Source: a virus. Taken from it: a DNA stretch of 64,000 nucleotides. How positions within the stretch are numbered: position 1 is the first letter of the stretch; every line of letters starts with the position of its first letter. This document shows, in pieces, positions 37,822-46,590 of this stretch. The stretch lies in IMG/VR virus record IMGVR_UViG_3300022562_000354, positions 1-64,000 of that record; one strand, 5' to 3'. A program made the position numbers and the translations under genes. The notes beneath the pieces were generated by a model. The model saw nothing but the letters and a program-made list of their open reading frames with translations. It was not told the origin of the DNA and ran no database searches.

Positions 37822-39393
37822 TCACTTACCACCAGAGATCATAAGGAAATGCTCGGAACGGTGGTTCGAGGCCAGACGGGCGCGGATCCCGTCGTCCGCC
37901 TCAGCGTCGTAGCCCACCCAATCGAGGATTTCCTTGATCTCGTCATTCATCGTCTTGATGATACGGGGGCGGCGGGCAAGCTCGTTTCCGAGGATCGCCT
38001 CATCGAGAGCAGGTTTTTTGGCGGCGAAGGAGTCGATCATAGCCGCCTTGATGGCCTGCTCGATCTCGCGTCCGACCAGGTTCTTGGCTCGGTCGGCGAG
38101 GTCGGCGAGGTTGAAGGACGACATGTCCTGGCTGGACTTCTTGGCATGGATCTTCAAGATGTCGATGCGGTCCTCTTCCGTGGGGAGGTCGAAGAAGAAT
38201 CGCTCGGGCATACGGTTGACCATCTCCACCGGAAGAGTCTTCAGGGAGTTGGCCGTCATGGCGATGCAGACTTGGGCCTTGGTTTCCTGAGACCACGTGG
38301 ACAGGATACCGAGGAGGCGGGACGTGGTACCTGCATCCGACTGCGCCGATGACTGGGTGCCTGCGAGGGACTTCTCAGCTTCATCGATCCACATGACGCA
38401 AGGCGAGATCCCCTCGATGATCTTGAGGGCTCGGTACATGTTGTTTTCCGAGTCGCCGACGCCGGAGGAGCGGAGCCGCCCCAACTCGAATTGTACCAGG
38501 GGGAGACCCCACTCTCGGGTCATCGCCTTGGCGCAGACGGACTTGCCGCACCCGTAGACGCCAACCAAGAGAACGCCTCGGGGCGGGGTAAGCCCGAAGG
38601 CTTGACCCTCTTTGGTCCAGCAAGCCTTGGACTTCCGTGCCCACTCTTTGAAGCGCTGGGCGCCGCCGATCGTGGCGAACGACTCATCGTCCGTGTTGGC
38701 GAACGAAACGAGGTCAGACTTACGGAGCTGGTTCCGCTTGTACTCGACGACGTGAGTAGGGTCGACACGGCGGGCATTGGTAGCCTCTTTCCGCGTACGG
38801 ACAACCGACTGCGTGATAGACGCCTCGATCTCGTACGAGGTCATCCCCTTGAAAAGATTGGTGACGTCCGGGGGCGGGGTGGCGCGGAGCTGCGTACAGA
38901 ACTGCTGGACGCATTGATTGATCTCCTCGCCCGTGAGCCCGGTGTCGTGGACGACCTCCATGTAGCGAGCGAGCTTTTCAGGTACCGACTTGCGGTGCCC
39001 CACGAAGATGAGGCACTTGACGATGCGGAGATCCTGATGGAGCTGGTGGATGATGTTGAGCGTACGCCGTACGACGTGCTCATCCTTGAACCAGCGCTCG
39101 GGGTCCGTGATGATGTAGAAGTTCTCGGTGTCCTTCGGATCATCTTGGTAAATCTTGATCATCGCATCGTTGATGCTCGCGGCATCCGAGGCGACGGAAT
39201 GGGCTCGGCTTGACCAGTCACGGACCATGTCCGCGATCGGCTTGAGCCCCATGGCGGCGTTGTACACCCACGTACGGGCCTCGTGCTTCTTCATGTGCTC
39301 GTGGAAGCGGACGATGAAGCGGTCCTCCTCATCCGTCACGAAGAAGATGGCTCGGGTCAGGGCGCGTAGTTGATGTACCAGTTCAGGCGTCAT
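37822..39393 (-). CDS. Ycf46-like AAA+ ATPase
   Basis: The 523-residue protein matches the Ycf46/FtsH-like AAA group. An N-terminal domain (residues 1-180, starting LVHQLRALTRAIFFVTDEED) is followed by the AAA core with Walker A GVYGCGKS (278-285), Walker B CVMWIDEAEKSLAG (332-345) and a helical C-terminal part. Ycf46 proteins of cyanobacteria and plastids are linked to carbon or photosynthesis regulation and are poorly defined. In this window it is adjacent to DUF1257- and DUF2997-like genes, the set usually found with this ATPase in bacteria. It has a CGGTGTAG element 22 bases upstream. Confidence 0.86.
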   Translation of the reverse strand: MTPELVHQLRALTRAIFFVTDEEDRFIVRFHEHMKKHEARTWVYNAAMGLKPIADMVRDWSSRAHSVASDAASINDAMIKIYQDDPKDTENFYIITDPERWFKDEHVVRRTLNIIHQLHQDLRIVKCLIFVGHRKSVPEKLARYMEVVHDTGLTGEEINQCVQQFCTQLRATPPPDVTNLFKGMTSYEIEASITQSVVRTRKEATNARRVDPTHVVEYKRNQLRKSDLVSFANTDDESFATIGGAQRFKEWARKSKACWTKEGQAFGLTPPRGVLLVGVYGCGKSVCAKAMTREWGLPLVQFELGRLRSSGVGDSENNMYRALKIIEGISPCVMWIDEAEKSLAGTQSSAQSDAGTTSRLLGILSTWSQETKAQVCIAMTANSLKTLPVEMVNRMPERFFFDLPTEEDRIDILKIHAKKSSQDMSSFNLADLADRAKNLVGREIEQAIKAAMIDSFAAKKPALDEAILGNELARRPRIIKTMNDEIKEILDWVGYDAEADDGIRARLASNHRSEHFLMISGGK

Positions 39394-39415
39394 TTGCTTG
39401 GGCTCCGAGATTAAT

Positions 39416-39423
39416 CTACACCG
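39416..39423 (-). promoter_or_regulatory. CGGTGTAG element before Ycf46-like gene
   Basis: The minus strand reads CGGTGTAG, 22 bases before the ATG, directly after a strong hairpin. The leader has no clear Shine-Dalgarno, though AAGCAA lies near the ATG. Confidence 0.6.
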
Positions 39424-39435
39424 CTAGAAAGGCAA

Positions 39436-39468
39436 GAGGCCCACCCTTTTCAAAAAAGGGCGGGCCTC
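39436..39468 (-). terminator. Long hairpin after DUF1257-like gene
   Basis: GAGGCCC-A-CCCTTTT (39436-39450) pairs with AAAAGGG-C-GGGCCTC (39454-39468), 14 pairs and one mismatch, with only a 3-base loop. It ends transcripts of 39487-40037 before the next element. Confidence 0.75.
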
Positions 39469-39486
39469 AAGCTGCCCCTTCGGCGG

Positions 39487-39822
39487 TCACGCTCGCTGGA
39501 CGATCACGTAGGTATCGCCGTTCTTCTCCGTGCCGCTCTCGGTGATGATGTGACCTTCCTTGAAGGCCACAGCGCGGAACTCGGCTTCCGAGTACGCTTG
39601 GCGGAGAAGGCCGAGCTTGCTCGCGTCGGTGTTCCTGAAGTGGTCGACATCTCCACTCTGGATGCGCCCCGTGGCGAGGTTGATCGAAGCACCGTTGTAG
39701 GCGCCGGAGAGAAGATCGATAACGGTACCGTGCTCGCGGTACTCGATCTTCTGCTGCTTGAGAGCCGTGATGAGGTGCTCACGGTTCGTCATCTCCGACT
39801 CAATCGTAACTCGGTGAGACAT
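39487..39822 (-). CDS. DUF1257/Ycf35-like protein, 111 aa
   Basis: The sequence MSHRVTIESEMTNREHLITA with the later EGHIITESGTEKNG matches the DUF1257/Ycf35 family, which starts MSHFT and has a helix for ligand or partner contact. It is unannotated in function. The ATG at 39820-39822 is chosen; a longer upstream frame overlaps the small gene at 39858-40037. It lies beside its usual partners, a DUF2997-like gene and the Ycf46-like ATPase. Confidence 0.75.
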   Translation of the reverse strand: MSHRVTIESEMTNREHLITALKQQKIEYREHGTVIDLLSGAYNGASINLATGRIQSGDVDHFRNTDASKLGLLRQAYSEAEFRAVAFKEGHIITESGTEKNGDTYVIVQRA

Positions 39823-39857
39823 AGTTCGTTCCTTTCGAGATGGCCGGGAGGTTGTTC

Positions 39858-40037
39858 TCAGCCGCCGCTGTTGACTTCGTGGACCGTGGGGCAATCCCCA
39901 TCGGGGATGTGCTCATCCGAGATGGTTCGCCCCAACTGCTGGGTGACCCTCGTGATTTCGTTGCAGTCGTGCTCCTGACGGTTGAGCACTTCCACAACCT
40001 TCTTCCCGTCCGTCTTGAATGAGACCTTGTAAAGCAT
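39858..40037 (-). CDS. DUF2997-like small protein, 59 aa
   Basis: The frame runs from ATG 40035-40037 to TGA 39858-39860. The protein starts MLYKVSFKTDGKKVVEVLNR, then has EHDCNEITRVTQQLG and DEHIPDGDCP. This matches the DUF2997 pattern: a beta hairpin, a Cys-Thr helix and a short end. It is below the size limit of many gene finders. Its position next to DUF1257 and Ycf46 homologs supports the assignment. A CGGTGTAG element lies 32 bases upstream. Confidence 0.72.
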   Translation of the reverse strand: MLYKVSFKTDGKKVVEVLNRQEHDCNEITRVTQQLGRTISDEHIPDGDCPTVHEVNSGG

Positions 40038-40064
40038 CGTCGCGCCTTTCCTTGAGGGGCCTAC

Positions 40065-40733
40065 TCACTCTACACCGTTTCCACCTAGACGAACAGTAGC
40101 GCCACGTTTTACTACGACAACGCCTTGTTCTGTTTTTCGAGGCGGCTCGGGAGCGGCCCATGGGTCTTTGGGTGCCGTAGCGGGTTTTCCCGGCAACATT
40201 CGCCCACTTTGCTTGGGGGTGTTCATCTGAAGCAAGTCTGGGGACAACTTCGTCGTCGTAGCTTTCACCATAGGTTTGGTTGAAGCGGCGACGGGTTGTG
40301 GAGCCGGCTCGGGTGATTCTGGTACCTTGAGGGGCTCCTCGGGGATGGGAACAGGGGCGGGTTCCGTCTCCGGGATGGGCTCTTCCTCCTCTACGGCGGG
40401 GGGAGGCTCGCTATCTTGCGGCACCGGGTCCGGTTCTGCAAGGTCTCTTGGGTCCAACCATGCCGAGGGCGTCCCGATCGCCTGGACTGGAGGGTTGAAC
40501 ATCTTGAACTGTTTGGCTTGAATCTCACGGATCCTCGGGTCCGTAGGGTCCATTCTAGGTACCTTCGAGAAGAGGCGCTCCTCCCAGGTGGCGACCCGTT
40601 GGTCGAACTTGGTGGTACCATGCGCAGATCGGGTGCATTCCGGTTGAACGCAGCGAACGCAGAACGCCAACCGGAAGTCCTCAACCGGGACCTGTTGGTC
40701 GTTACATTCGCGGAGATAGTCCAGCCGTCGCAT
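40065..40733 (-). CDS. Pro/Glu-rich protein with N-terminal cysteine group, 222 aa
   Basis: The N-terminus has FCVRCVQPECTRSAHG near residues 24-39, then TTKFDQRVATWEERLF. The C-terminal 130 residues are low-complexity Pro/Glu/Ala (VPQDSEPPPAVEEEEPIPET), with a basic end. It lies directly downstream of the DNA polymerase gene on the minus strand. The Cys group may bind zinc, and the tail may be a flexible protein-binding arm. No function is recognised. Confidence 0.65.
   Translation of the reverse strand: MRRLDYLRECNDQQVPVEDFRLAFCVRCVQPECTRSAHGTTKFDQRVATWEERLFSKVPRMDPTDPRIREIQAKQFKMFNPPVQAIGTPSAWLDPRDLAEPDPVPQDSEPPPAVEEEEPIPETEPAPVPIPEEPLKVPESPEPAPQPVAASTKPMVKATTTKLSPDLLQMNTPKQSGRMLPGKPATAPKDPWAAPEPPRKTEQGVVVVKRGATVRLGGNGVE
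40070..40077 (-). promoter_or_regulatory. CGGTGTAG element before DUF2997-like gene
   Basis: The minus strand reads CGGTGTAG, 32 bases before the ATG. It overlaps the C-terminal codons of the upstream Pro-rich protein (Gly-Val-Glu-stop). Confidence 0.55.
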
Positions 40734-40758
40734 CTATCTTCTCGATCCCATAAGGACA

Positions 40759-43700
40759 CTAGAGGTTGTGGTCACGCATCCGACGCGCAAACTCATCCGG
40801 GTTGACCAAGAACCCTTCGCTTGGATCGATGAGGGTTTCATTGGAGATAGCGCAGATCAAATGTAGGGCTTTGCAGTCCCCATTGTCCATCGTGTTGACC
40901 AGAACACTCAGGACTTGGCGGGCGGATTGCTCTGAGAGCACGGGGAGTTGGTAGGTGAAGACTTCCCCCTTGACCACTACGTGCCCATTGGAGCCGTTTG
41001 GCTTGGCCACCGGGGGTGGCGGTGGAGTCGAAGGTACCGGAGTGGCTTGTGTCGGAGTGGCTTGTGCCGGAGTGGGGGCCGGGGATGGAGTCGCTACCGG
41101 CGCTTGAGGTTGAGCTGTGGGGGGCTTCGGAGCCTGAGTCGGAGCTGCTGTCTTGGAACCCCCAGTCGGGAACGGCTGCGCCAACCACTCGGCGAGACCA
41201 TCGGGCTGCGGCAGGTAGTCCGGGAAGATGACCCCTTCGAGCCACTGAGGTACCTTCGTGTAGACGCGGTCGCCGACCCGGATCTGGCTGTCCTTGAGCG
41301 GCTTGTCGCCTTCCTTCGGGGGCTTGTGCTCCCCCCGCATGACCTTGTGGTAGTCGATCTTGCAGTCCCAAGTCGTGTCGATGAGAGGCTCCACCTCAAG
41401 CGGTACCTCCCACTTCACGAGCCGACCAGGGAGCGTCATCAAAGCCTCGATGACGTGCATCGCCTTCTGGAAGAAGCCGGCCTCCACGCCCTCATGGCGG
41501 ATCTCGAAGACGATTTCGTCGTGAACCGTCATAAGCATCCGGATGAGATCCGCCTGGATCCACCCGAGCTTGTAGAACTCCTTGTGAAGTAGAACGAGCG
41601 CCATCTTCATGATGTCGGCGCCCGCCCCTTGGATCGGGTAGTTGATGGACCAACGCTCCGCCGCCGCGATGAGGGGCTTGTTCGGCGACCCGTCCGGGAG
41701 CTGCGAGTCGATCTCGGGGATGTAGATCCAACGGCCGAAAGGGGTCTTGATACCCTTCTTGGCCTTGACGAACGCCTTTTGCCCCTTCACCCACTGGGCG
41801 AAGACCGGCATCGCCTTGTCGAAGTTGGACTTCCTCCGAGCGCCTTCCTGCTGGCTGCACCCGGTCGCTCGCATGATGGCTTGAGCCCCGCCACCGTAAA
41901 CGAGCGAAAAGTTGGCGATTTTGCCTTGTTGTCGCTCTTGCTTCGTGATCTCCTGCTTGTTGAAGAACGCACGAGCCGTGATGCTGTGTAGGTCGCCTGT
42001 CCCCTCTTTGAACTCCTTGATCCACACGGGCTCTTTGGAGAGGTTGGTGACGATGCGAAGCTCCTCACCCGCGAAGTCGACCTTCGCCATCGTGTAGCCA
42101 GGTCGAGCCTTGAACGCTTGGCGGAGAGCTGTGGCGACCTTCGGCTTCTTCTCGTCGTAAGTACCGGGGATCCCGTGAGGTGGGAACCCGCAGAAGCCGT
42201 GCTCAGGCTTCCCAGCGGGAGCACTGATACGACCCGTAGCTGCTCCGTGCTGTTTGAACTGGATGCGAGCCTCATCGTTGGCATCGCAGTTCTTGGTCAT
42301 GCTTTCGAGGTAGGTCCCGATGACCTTCTCGACTTGCCGGTACTTGACGATGGTGAGGAGAACCGGGTTGACGTTGCTACCCTCGACGAGCCCCTCCAAG
42401 GTGTCCGCGTCCGTCTTGTGCCACCCAGACTTCTCGTTCACCTCGGGCTTCGGGGTGATGTTGAGACCGTTGGGGCTTGAGAAGAGAAACTCCGACAACT
42501 GCTGGGGAGACTGGGGGTCGAAGTTGTTGAAGCCGTGTTGCTCCGCCAACGTCACGATTTGGTAGCGGTACCCCTCGGCCTCCTTCTTGGCCGTCTCAAA
42601 CAACCCCTTCACATAAGGCAAGTCGAGAAACACCCGGTGCCGTTCCATGCCCCGAAGCGCCTGCGCCGCCTGCTTTTCAAGGCGGTACGTGTTGGCGTAC
42701 ATGGGGTCACGCACCATGGCCGCCATGACCGGGTTGTCACAGTGCATGAAGGTGCAGATGGCATCCGAGCACCCGTAACGTAGACCCTCCTCGGGGTGCA
42801 GTTCCGCAAACCGAATCTCACGTCGTTTACCGCTGGACGAGACGAACAGCTCTTTCAGCTCGATCATCTCGTAGGGGATCTCCATCCCCTTCTCGTCTTT
42901 GACGCGGTTCCCGTCGACCGTGACGAACAACTGTTTCGCCGACTTGGACTTGAGGTCGAGGTTCTTGTCGTTCGTGTACCGGCAGTAGTAGAGGAGCATC
43001 GCGTCCTCGAACGACTCCGGGTGCCACCAATCGATCCCCGTGACCGGGTATAGCATCTCTTGATCGTACTTCGCGTTCCAGAAGTACAACTTGACCTTGC
43101 CGGGCTCCTTGATCAGCGGACTGCTGAGAGGGTCTTGAACCAGACCCTCATCCGTGAGGACCGGCTGCGCTGCGAGGCAAAGCCGTTGAATAGCCTTGCC
43201 GGCTGCCACTACATCGAGGTTCGGTGAGTCCTCGGCCGTGTGGCGGACAGGAACGTAGTAGCCCGTCTGCCCGTCTGGGCTGAGGCAGTAGCCGACGATC
43301 TTGTGGACCGTCTGAGGGATGCGCTCGGGTGTCGGACCGTCCCAATACTCCTCGAATGCCCCTTTGATTTCCTCGGGCTTCTTCCAGTAGATGCGCGTAT
43401 CGAGCCCGTGTGTCTCCAGGTCGAGGGCGCACTTTCCGGTGATTAGGGCCTTTTCGATGACTTCGTAGAGCTGCTCGATGGTCTTGACGAGGACGAAGTC
43501 GTGGTACCGCATCCACGGCTTGGTGATATCGGGCACCTCTCGCTGTTGCTTGAGCCCCATGTCCGCCATGAAGCTGAGAGGATCGTCGTCCCCGTCTATG
43601 GCGCTAACCGCTGGGGCGGTCGGTGCATCGGGTAGGTCGATTTCGAGGTCACCTCCGGGATCAGGCGCCTCCTCAACCTTGGCCAGACCTACAAGCATAT

Positions 43701-43848
43701 CGAGGGGATCGTCGTCCTCCTCCTCCTCAACAACGGGGGGAGGAGGCAGGATTTCCTCGATAGGCACGGGGAAAATGCCGTCCTCCCGGATCCACTCGTG
43801 GAGCCGGAACAGTTCCCCCAAGGACACGAAATCGCTATTGTTCGGCAT
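40759..43848 (-). CDS. polA: Family A DNA polymerase with C-terminal extension
   Basis: The protein has 1029 residues. An acidic/Pro N-terminus is followed by a 3'-5' exonuclease domain (ALDLETHGLD, residues 141-150, with D143 and E145). The polymerase core has motif A as VDFAGEELRIVTN (near 588-600), motif B with GKIANFSLVYGGG (near 641) and motif C VHDEIVFE (near 773). After the core comes a Pro/Ala/Thr-rich linker (about 896-950) and a 75-residue end (FTYQLPVLSEQSARQVLSVL) with no known match. It is the replicative polymerase. The ATG at 43848 overlaps the upstream gene by 14 bases. A longer frame upstream is rejected. Confidence 0.95.
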   Translation of the reverse strand: MPNNSDFVSLGELFRLHEWIREDGIFPVPIEEILPPPPVVEEEEDDDPLDMLVGLAKVEEAPDPGGDLEIDLPDAPTAPAVSAIDGDDDPLSFMADMGLKQQREVPDITKPWMRYHDFVLVKTIEQLYEVIEKALITGKCALDLETHGLDTRIYWKKPEEIKGAFEEYWDGPTPERIPQTVHKIVGYCLSPDGQTGYYVPVRHTAEDSPNLDVVAAGKAIQRLCLAAQPVLTDEGLVQDPLSSPLIKEPGKVKLYFWNAKYDQEMLYPVTGIDWWHPESFEDAMLLYYCRYTNDKNLDLKSKSAKQLFVTVDGNRVKDEKGMEIPYEMIELKELFVSSSGKRREIRFAELHPEEGLRYGCSDAICTFMHCDNPVMAAMVRDPMYANTYRLEKQAAQALRGMERHRVFLDLPYVKGLFETAKKEAEGYRYQIVTLAEQHGFNNFDPQSPQQLSEFLFSSPNGLNITPKPEVNEKSGWHKTDADTLEGLVEGSNVNPVLLTIVKYRQVEKVIGTYLESMTKNCDANDEARIQFKQHGAATGRISAPAGKPEHGFCGFPPHGIPGTYDEKKPKVATALRQAFKARPGYTMAKVDFAGEELRIVTNLSKEPVWIKEFKEGTGDLHSITARAFFNKQEITKQERQQGKIANFSLVYGGGAQAIMRATGCSQQEGARRKSNFDKAMPVFAQWVKGQKAFVKAKKGIKTPFGRWIYIPEIDSQLPDGSPNKPLIAAAERWSINYPIQGAGADIMKMALVLLHKEFYKLGWIQADLIRMLMTVHDEIVFEIRHEGVEAGFFQKAMHVIEALMTLPGRLVKWEVPLEVEPLIDTTWDCKIDYHKVMRGEHKPPKEGDKPLKDSQIRVGDRVYTKVPQWLEGVIFPDYLPQPDGLAEWLAQPFPTGGSKTAAPTQAPKPPTAQPQAPVATPSPAPTPAQATPTQATPVPSTPPPPPVAKPNGSNGHVVVKGEVFTYQLPVLSEQSARQVLSVLVNTMDNGDCKALHLICAISNETLIDPSEGFLVNPDEFARRMRDHNL

Positions 43849-44269
43849 CGACCACCACGACTGTATACACCCCCTCACGCCAGAACTTGACCAGCTCCGC
43901 GATGAGCCGACGAGCATTGGGGTCTTCAATCCCAGATGGCTCGAAGCACCAAGGCATCTTGGAGTGCAGAGGTACGCACTCTTTCGGCCGATAGAAAGGA
44001 CATGGATCCCGCCGCTCGCACACCCGGTTGCCCACAGGGAGCTTCCGGAGGGCTCCCTCGGGTGGGATGCCGAGCGCCTTCACCAAGGGGGAGGACCAGC
44101 CGGCGAGAGCGTGGTCCATCACCGCCTTGTCTACGACCGTAAGCAGGTTGGTTGCCTCCAACCCCTGAGCCGGTACCCACGTCTCTTCCCAACGTTGGCC
44201 GTACTGATAGATGAGGTACAGCTCAAGGTCCCCCATCTCCGCCGTCTTGACCTTGAGTCGTCTAGGCAC
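43835..44269 (-). CDS. Cysteine-rich hypothetical protein, 144 aa
   Basis: It sits between the polymerase and primase-zinc-finger genes. The C-terminal half has VCERRDPCPFYRPKECVPLH and MPWCFEP, a set of four Cys that could bind zinc or an Fe-S cluster. The N-terminus has a strand-rich start (MGDLELYLIYQYGQRWEETW). No family is recognised. It overlaps the polymerase start. Confidence 0.62.
   Translation of the reverse strand: MPRRLKVKTAEMGDLELYLIYQYGQRWEETWVPAQGLEATNLLTVVDKAVMDHALAGWSSPLVKALGIPPEGALRKLPVGNRVCERRDPCPFYRPKECVPLHSKMPWCFEPSGIEDPNARRLIAELVKFWREGVYTVVVVDAEQ
43865..43872 (-). promoter_or_regulatory. GGGTGTAT variant before polymerase gene
   Basis: The minus strand reads GGGGTGTATACAG, 16 bases before the polymerase ATG, inside the coding end of the upstream gene (REGVYTVVV). 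It could be chance because it is coding. Confidence 0.3.
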
Positions 44270-44912
44270 CCCGGATCTTCTCCCCGATCTTGTCGAGGAT
44301 GAGCCGAGCCCTCTTGTCCGCCTCCTCGGGGTCGATCGTCCGGTTCGTGACGTTGAAGTGGAGCCCGTCGAGCAACTTCCCCACCGTCAAAAAACCCCGC
44401 ATATCGAAGTCAGACTTGGCTTGCCGCAAGCGGCTTTCACACACACGGAGGAGAGAAATTACGGCCTCTTCCTCCTCCGTAGGACCCGCTCGTCTCCGTG
44501 AAGACCAATCGACCTGCGGCCCCTCTGGGGTGATGATGCCAAACGCCTTCTCCAAACCGAGCAAGACAGCCGTAAATCGGGCATCCGTCTCGTTGTTGAA
44601 CTTCTTCCAAAGGGCGAAGATGTCCCACCGCTCTTGGCACACGAAGCACCAAACGTGAGACGCCGAGCGGGCACTCTCCGGATAGACGCGGGCAGAGGGG
44701 TCCGTGTCTCGTCCATGGAAGGGACACGAGATTTGCTCCTCCGCCTCCGAACCCCCATAACGAAGGTCTACCCCGAAGCGTCGAAGCACGTCATGAGCGG
44801 AAACGTTGGACTTCAGAGTGTCCGTGCGTTGACGCACCCACTCACGGTACTGCTCGTTACGCTCTGCATCACGTAGGGCGTCCTTGTAGTTCTCGCCGAA
44901 GTCGCGGGCCAT
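44262..44912 (-). CDS. CHC2-type primase zinc-finger protein
   Basis: The 216-residue protein has the DnaG-like zinc module CPFHGRDTDPSARVY, then HVWCFVCQERWDIFALWKK (about residues 64-101). This is the CHC2 arrangement that binds single-stranded template DNA. A Toprim catalytic domain is not visible. It may be the template-binding subunit of a split primase, paired with an unidentified catalytic part, or a regulator of the DnaB-like helicase. The ATG at 44910-44912 is in a TGATG overlap. Confidence 0.82.
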   Translation of the reverse strand: MARDFGENYKDALRDAERNEQYREWVRQRTDTLKSNVSAHDVLRRFGVDLRYGGSEAEEQISCPFHGRDTDPSARVYPESARSASHVWCFVCQERWDIFALWKKFNNETDARFTAVLLGLEKAFGIITPEGPQVDWSSRRRAGPTEEEEAVISLLRVCESRLRQAKSDFDMRGFLTVGKLLDGLHFNVTNRTIDPEEADKRARLILDKIGEKIRGA

Positions 44913-45112
44913 CAAAGCTCCTCCGACTCCTCAACCACGGGGCTCCGGATGATCCGGCACTCACACGTCTCGTAAAGCGTAGAACCCCAGAAGACCCGAG
45001 TGTGATTGTCGTGAGGGTAGCCGGGAACGAGGTCCCCTTGCTGATGGACGACCCTCATCCCCGTACCCCCGCAAACGAAGCACTGGGTAGAGAACGTACA
45101 AGGGAGGTTCAC
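44912..45112 (-). CDS. Small four-cysteine zinc protein, 66 aa
   Basis: The GTG at 45110-45112 overlaps the stop of the helicase gene. CFVCGGTGMRVVHQ and YETCECRIIRS give two CxxC or CxC groups for one zinc ribbon. It lies between the helicase and primase zinc-finger genes, so it may help load or contact the replisome (inference). Confidence 0.62.
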   Translation of the reverse strand: MNLPCTFSTQCFVCGGTGMRVVHQQGDLVPGYPHDNHTRVFWGSTLYETCECRIIRSPVVEESEEL

Positions 45113-46590
45113 CCGAACATCCCTTGTACGGCCTTGTCGATCGAAAAGACAGAGGTGCGGTGGTCGTCGAGGCTCATACCCTTGTCCGACGTGGCCCCCG
45201 TGAGCTGGTCGTGGTTGAAGATGCGTCTCGTCTTCCAATCAACACCGGCCACGAAGTGAGGGAAAAACGGGCCGTCACGACGCTTCAGGCAGTCGAACAG
45301 CGTGGTACCCGCCGTCCGGTGCTCATCATTGAGGTACGTGGTCGTAACCACGTCGGCAGAACGCTCGGCTTCGTTGGCGTAGCTGAGCGCTCGGAGCTTG
45401 TAGCGACCTTCGTTCTTGTCCGCGTAGTCCTTGCCGTCACGGTTGATCTGGAAGAGCAACAAGACGGGGACCTTCTCGCCGTGATTGAAGTGAAGGGCCA
45501 GCTTTTTGGAGTCTCGGAGGACCGAGTTCAATTCGATCGTGTAGTCCTTACCGCGCTTCTTCTTGCGGGGCTCGACGAGTCCGCCGTGGTCGATGACGAG
45601 GAGGTGAACCTCGTTCTTCTGGTGCGACAGCTCGGCCGCCATCTTGATGTCGTCGGTCGTGACATCGTCGTCCGGGCTCCACACGTCGAACGAGCCGTAC
45701 TCCGGGTTGTTCACGAAGTCGTCGATGACGAGCTGGTAGAACTTCTCCTCTTCGGGGGTGAGCGTACCGGCGCAAATCCGGTCGTATTCGAGCGACTCGT
45801 AACCGAGGAGCTTGAACCTCGGGTTAGACGAGTGCATGGCGTAGATCATTGCCCGCACTTGCTCGTACGGCATCTCCAAGGTCACGTAGAAGACGTTGGA
45901 GCGGTACCGGGTCACGAGGTTGTAGGCCCAGTTGAGAGCGAAGCTGGTCTTCAACTCTCCGGTGAAGGCAGCGTGAAGCCAAAGCTCACCACGCTTGATG
46001 CCCCGGAGAACCTTGTCGATGTTGTTGAGGCCGCAGAACTTTCCCCAAGCGAGGCCCTTGTTGGCCTTGGCCTCTTGGTAGTTGTCCCAGACCTCTTGCC
46101 CATCCTCACGGATGTTGCCTTGGATCCGAGCGTTGTGCTGGTAGACGAGGAGCTTGTGGGCGTTCTGCGAGAAGTGAAGAACGCCATCCCGAAGACCTTG
46201 CTTCTTCTCTTGGCCGATGACCAGTCCCTTGGAGATGATCTCCTGCGACTCTTTGAGGATGGTGATCGCCTTGACCCGGTTCTGCTCCTCGACCGTGGTA
46301 GAGATCAGGTGGGCGTAGTTCGTACGGATGTACGGCTTTTGCCCCTCGTAGTCCTTGATACGCTCGACGACCTCTTGATCCCGCTTGGCCTCGAAGAAGT
46401 CTGCGAGGGTCTGCCTAGCTGGGATCTCCAGGCGTTGATGGAAGTAGTTGAGGACGAAGTCGTAGACCCGCTGGTCAGCCGGCTGCGTCCACTCAACATG
46501 GGAAGCGACGAGCTTCTGGAAGTTGGCGACGAGGTTCTCCTGAGAGACCCCACCATCCATGTCGATGACGGACCGTAGGAGGCCCTTCAT
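45109..46590 (-). CDS. DnaB-like replicative helicase
   Basis: The 493-residue protein has a helical N-terminal domain and a RecA-type helicase core. Walker A is HAAFTGELKTSFALN (about residues 204-218; the Gly usually before Lys is Leu). VFYVTLEMPYEQVRAMIY, Walker B LLVIDHGGLV and VPVLLLFQINRDG follow, the order of DnaB-like hexameric helicases. It should unwind the fork 5'-3'. The gene is next to the probable loader (46587-47471) and overlaps it (ATGA). Confidence 0.87.
   Translation of the reverse strand: MKGLLRSVIDMDGGVSQENLVANFQKLVASHVEWTQPADQRVYDFVLNYFHQRLEIPARQTLADFFEAKRDQEVVERIKDYEGQKPYIRTNYAHLISTTVEEQNRVKAITILKESQEIISKGLVIGQEKKQGLRDGVLHFSQNAHKLLVYQHNARIQGNIREDGQEVWDNYQEAKANKGLAWGKFCGLNNIDKVLRGIKRGELWLHAAFTGELKTSFALNWAYNLVTRYRSNVFYVTLEMPYEQVRAMIYAMHSSNPRFKLLGYESLEYDRICAGTLTPEEEKFYQLVIDDFVNNPEYGSFDVWSPDDDVTTDDIKMAAELSHQKNEVHLLVIDHGGLVEPRKKKRGKDYTIELNSVLRDSKKLALHFNHGEKVPVLLLFQINRDGKDYADKNEGRYKLRALSYANEAERSADVVTTTYLNDEHRTAGTTLFDCLKRRDGPFFPHFVAGVDWKTRRIFNHDQLTGATSDKGMSLDDHRTSVFSIDKAVQGMFG

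Noticed and set aside
45124-46578. 484-codon plus-strand frame opposite the helicase
   Set aside because: It mirrors the DnaB-like gene, is Val/Leu/Asp/Arg-rich and has no recognisable motif.
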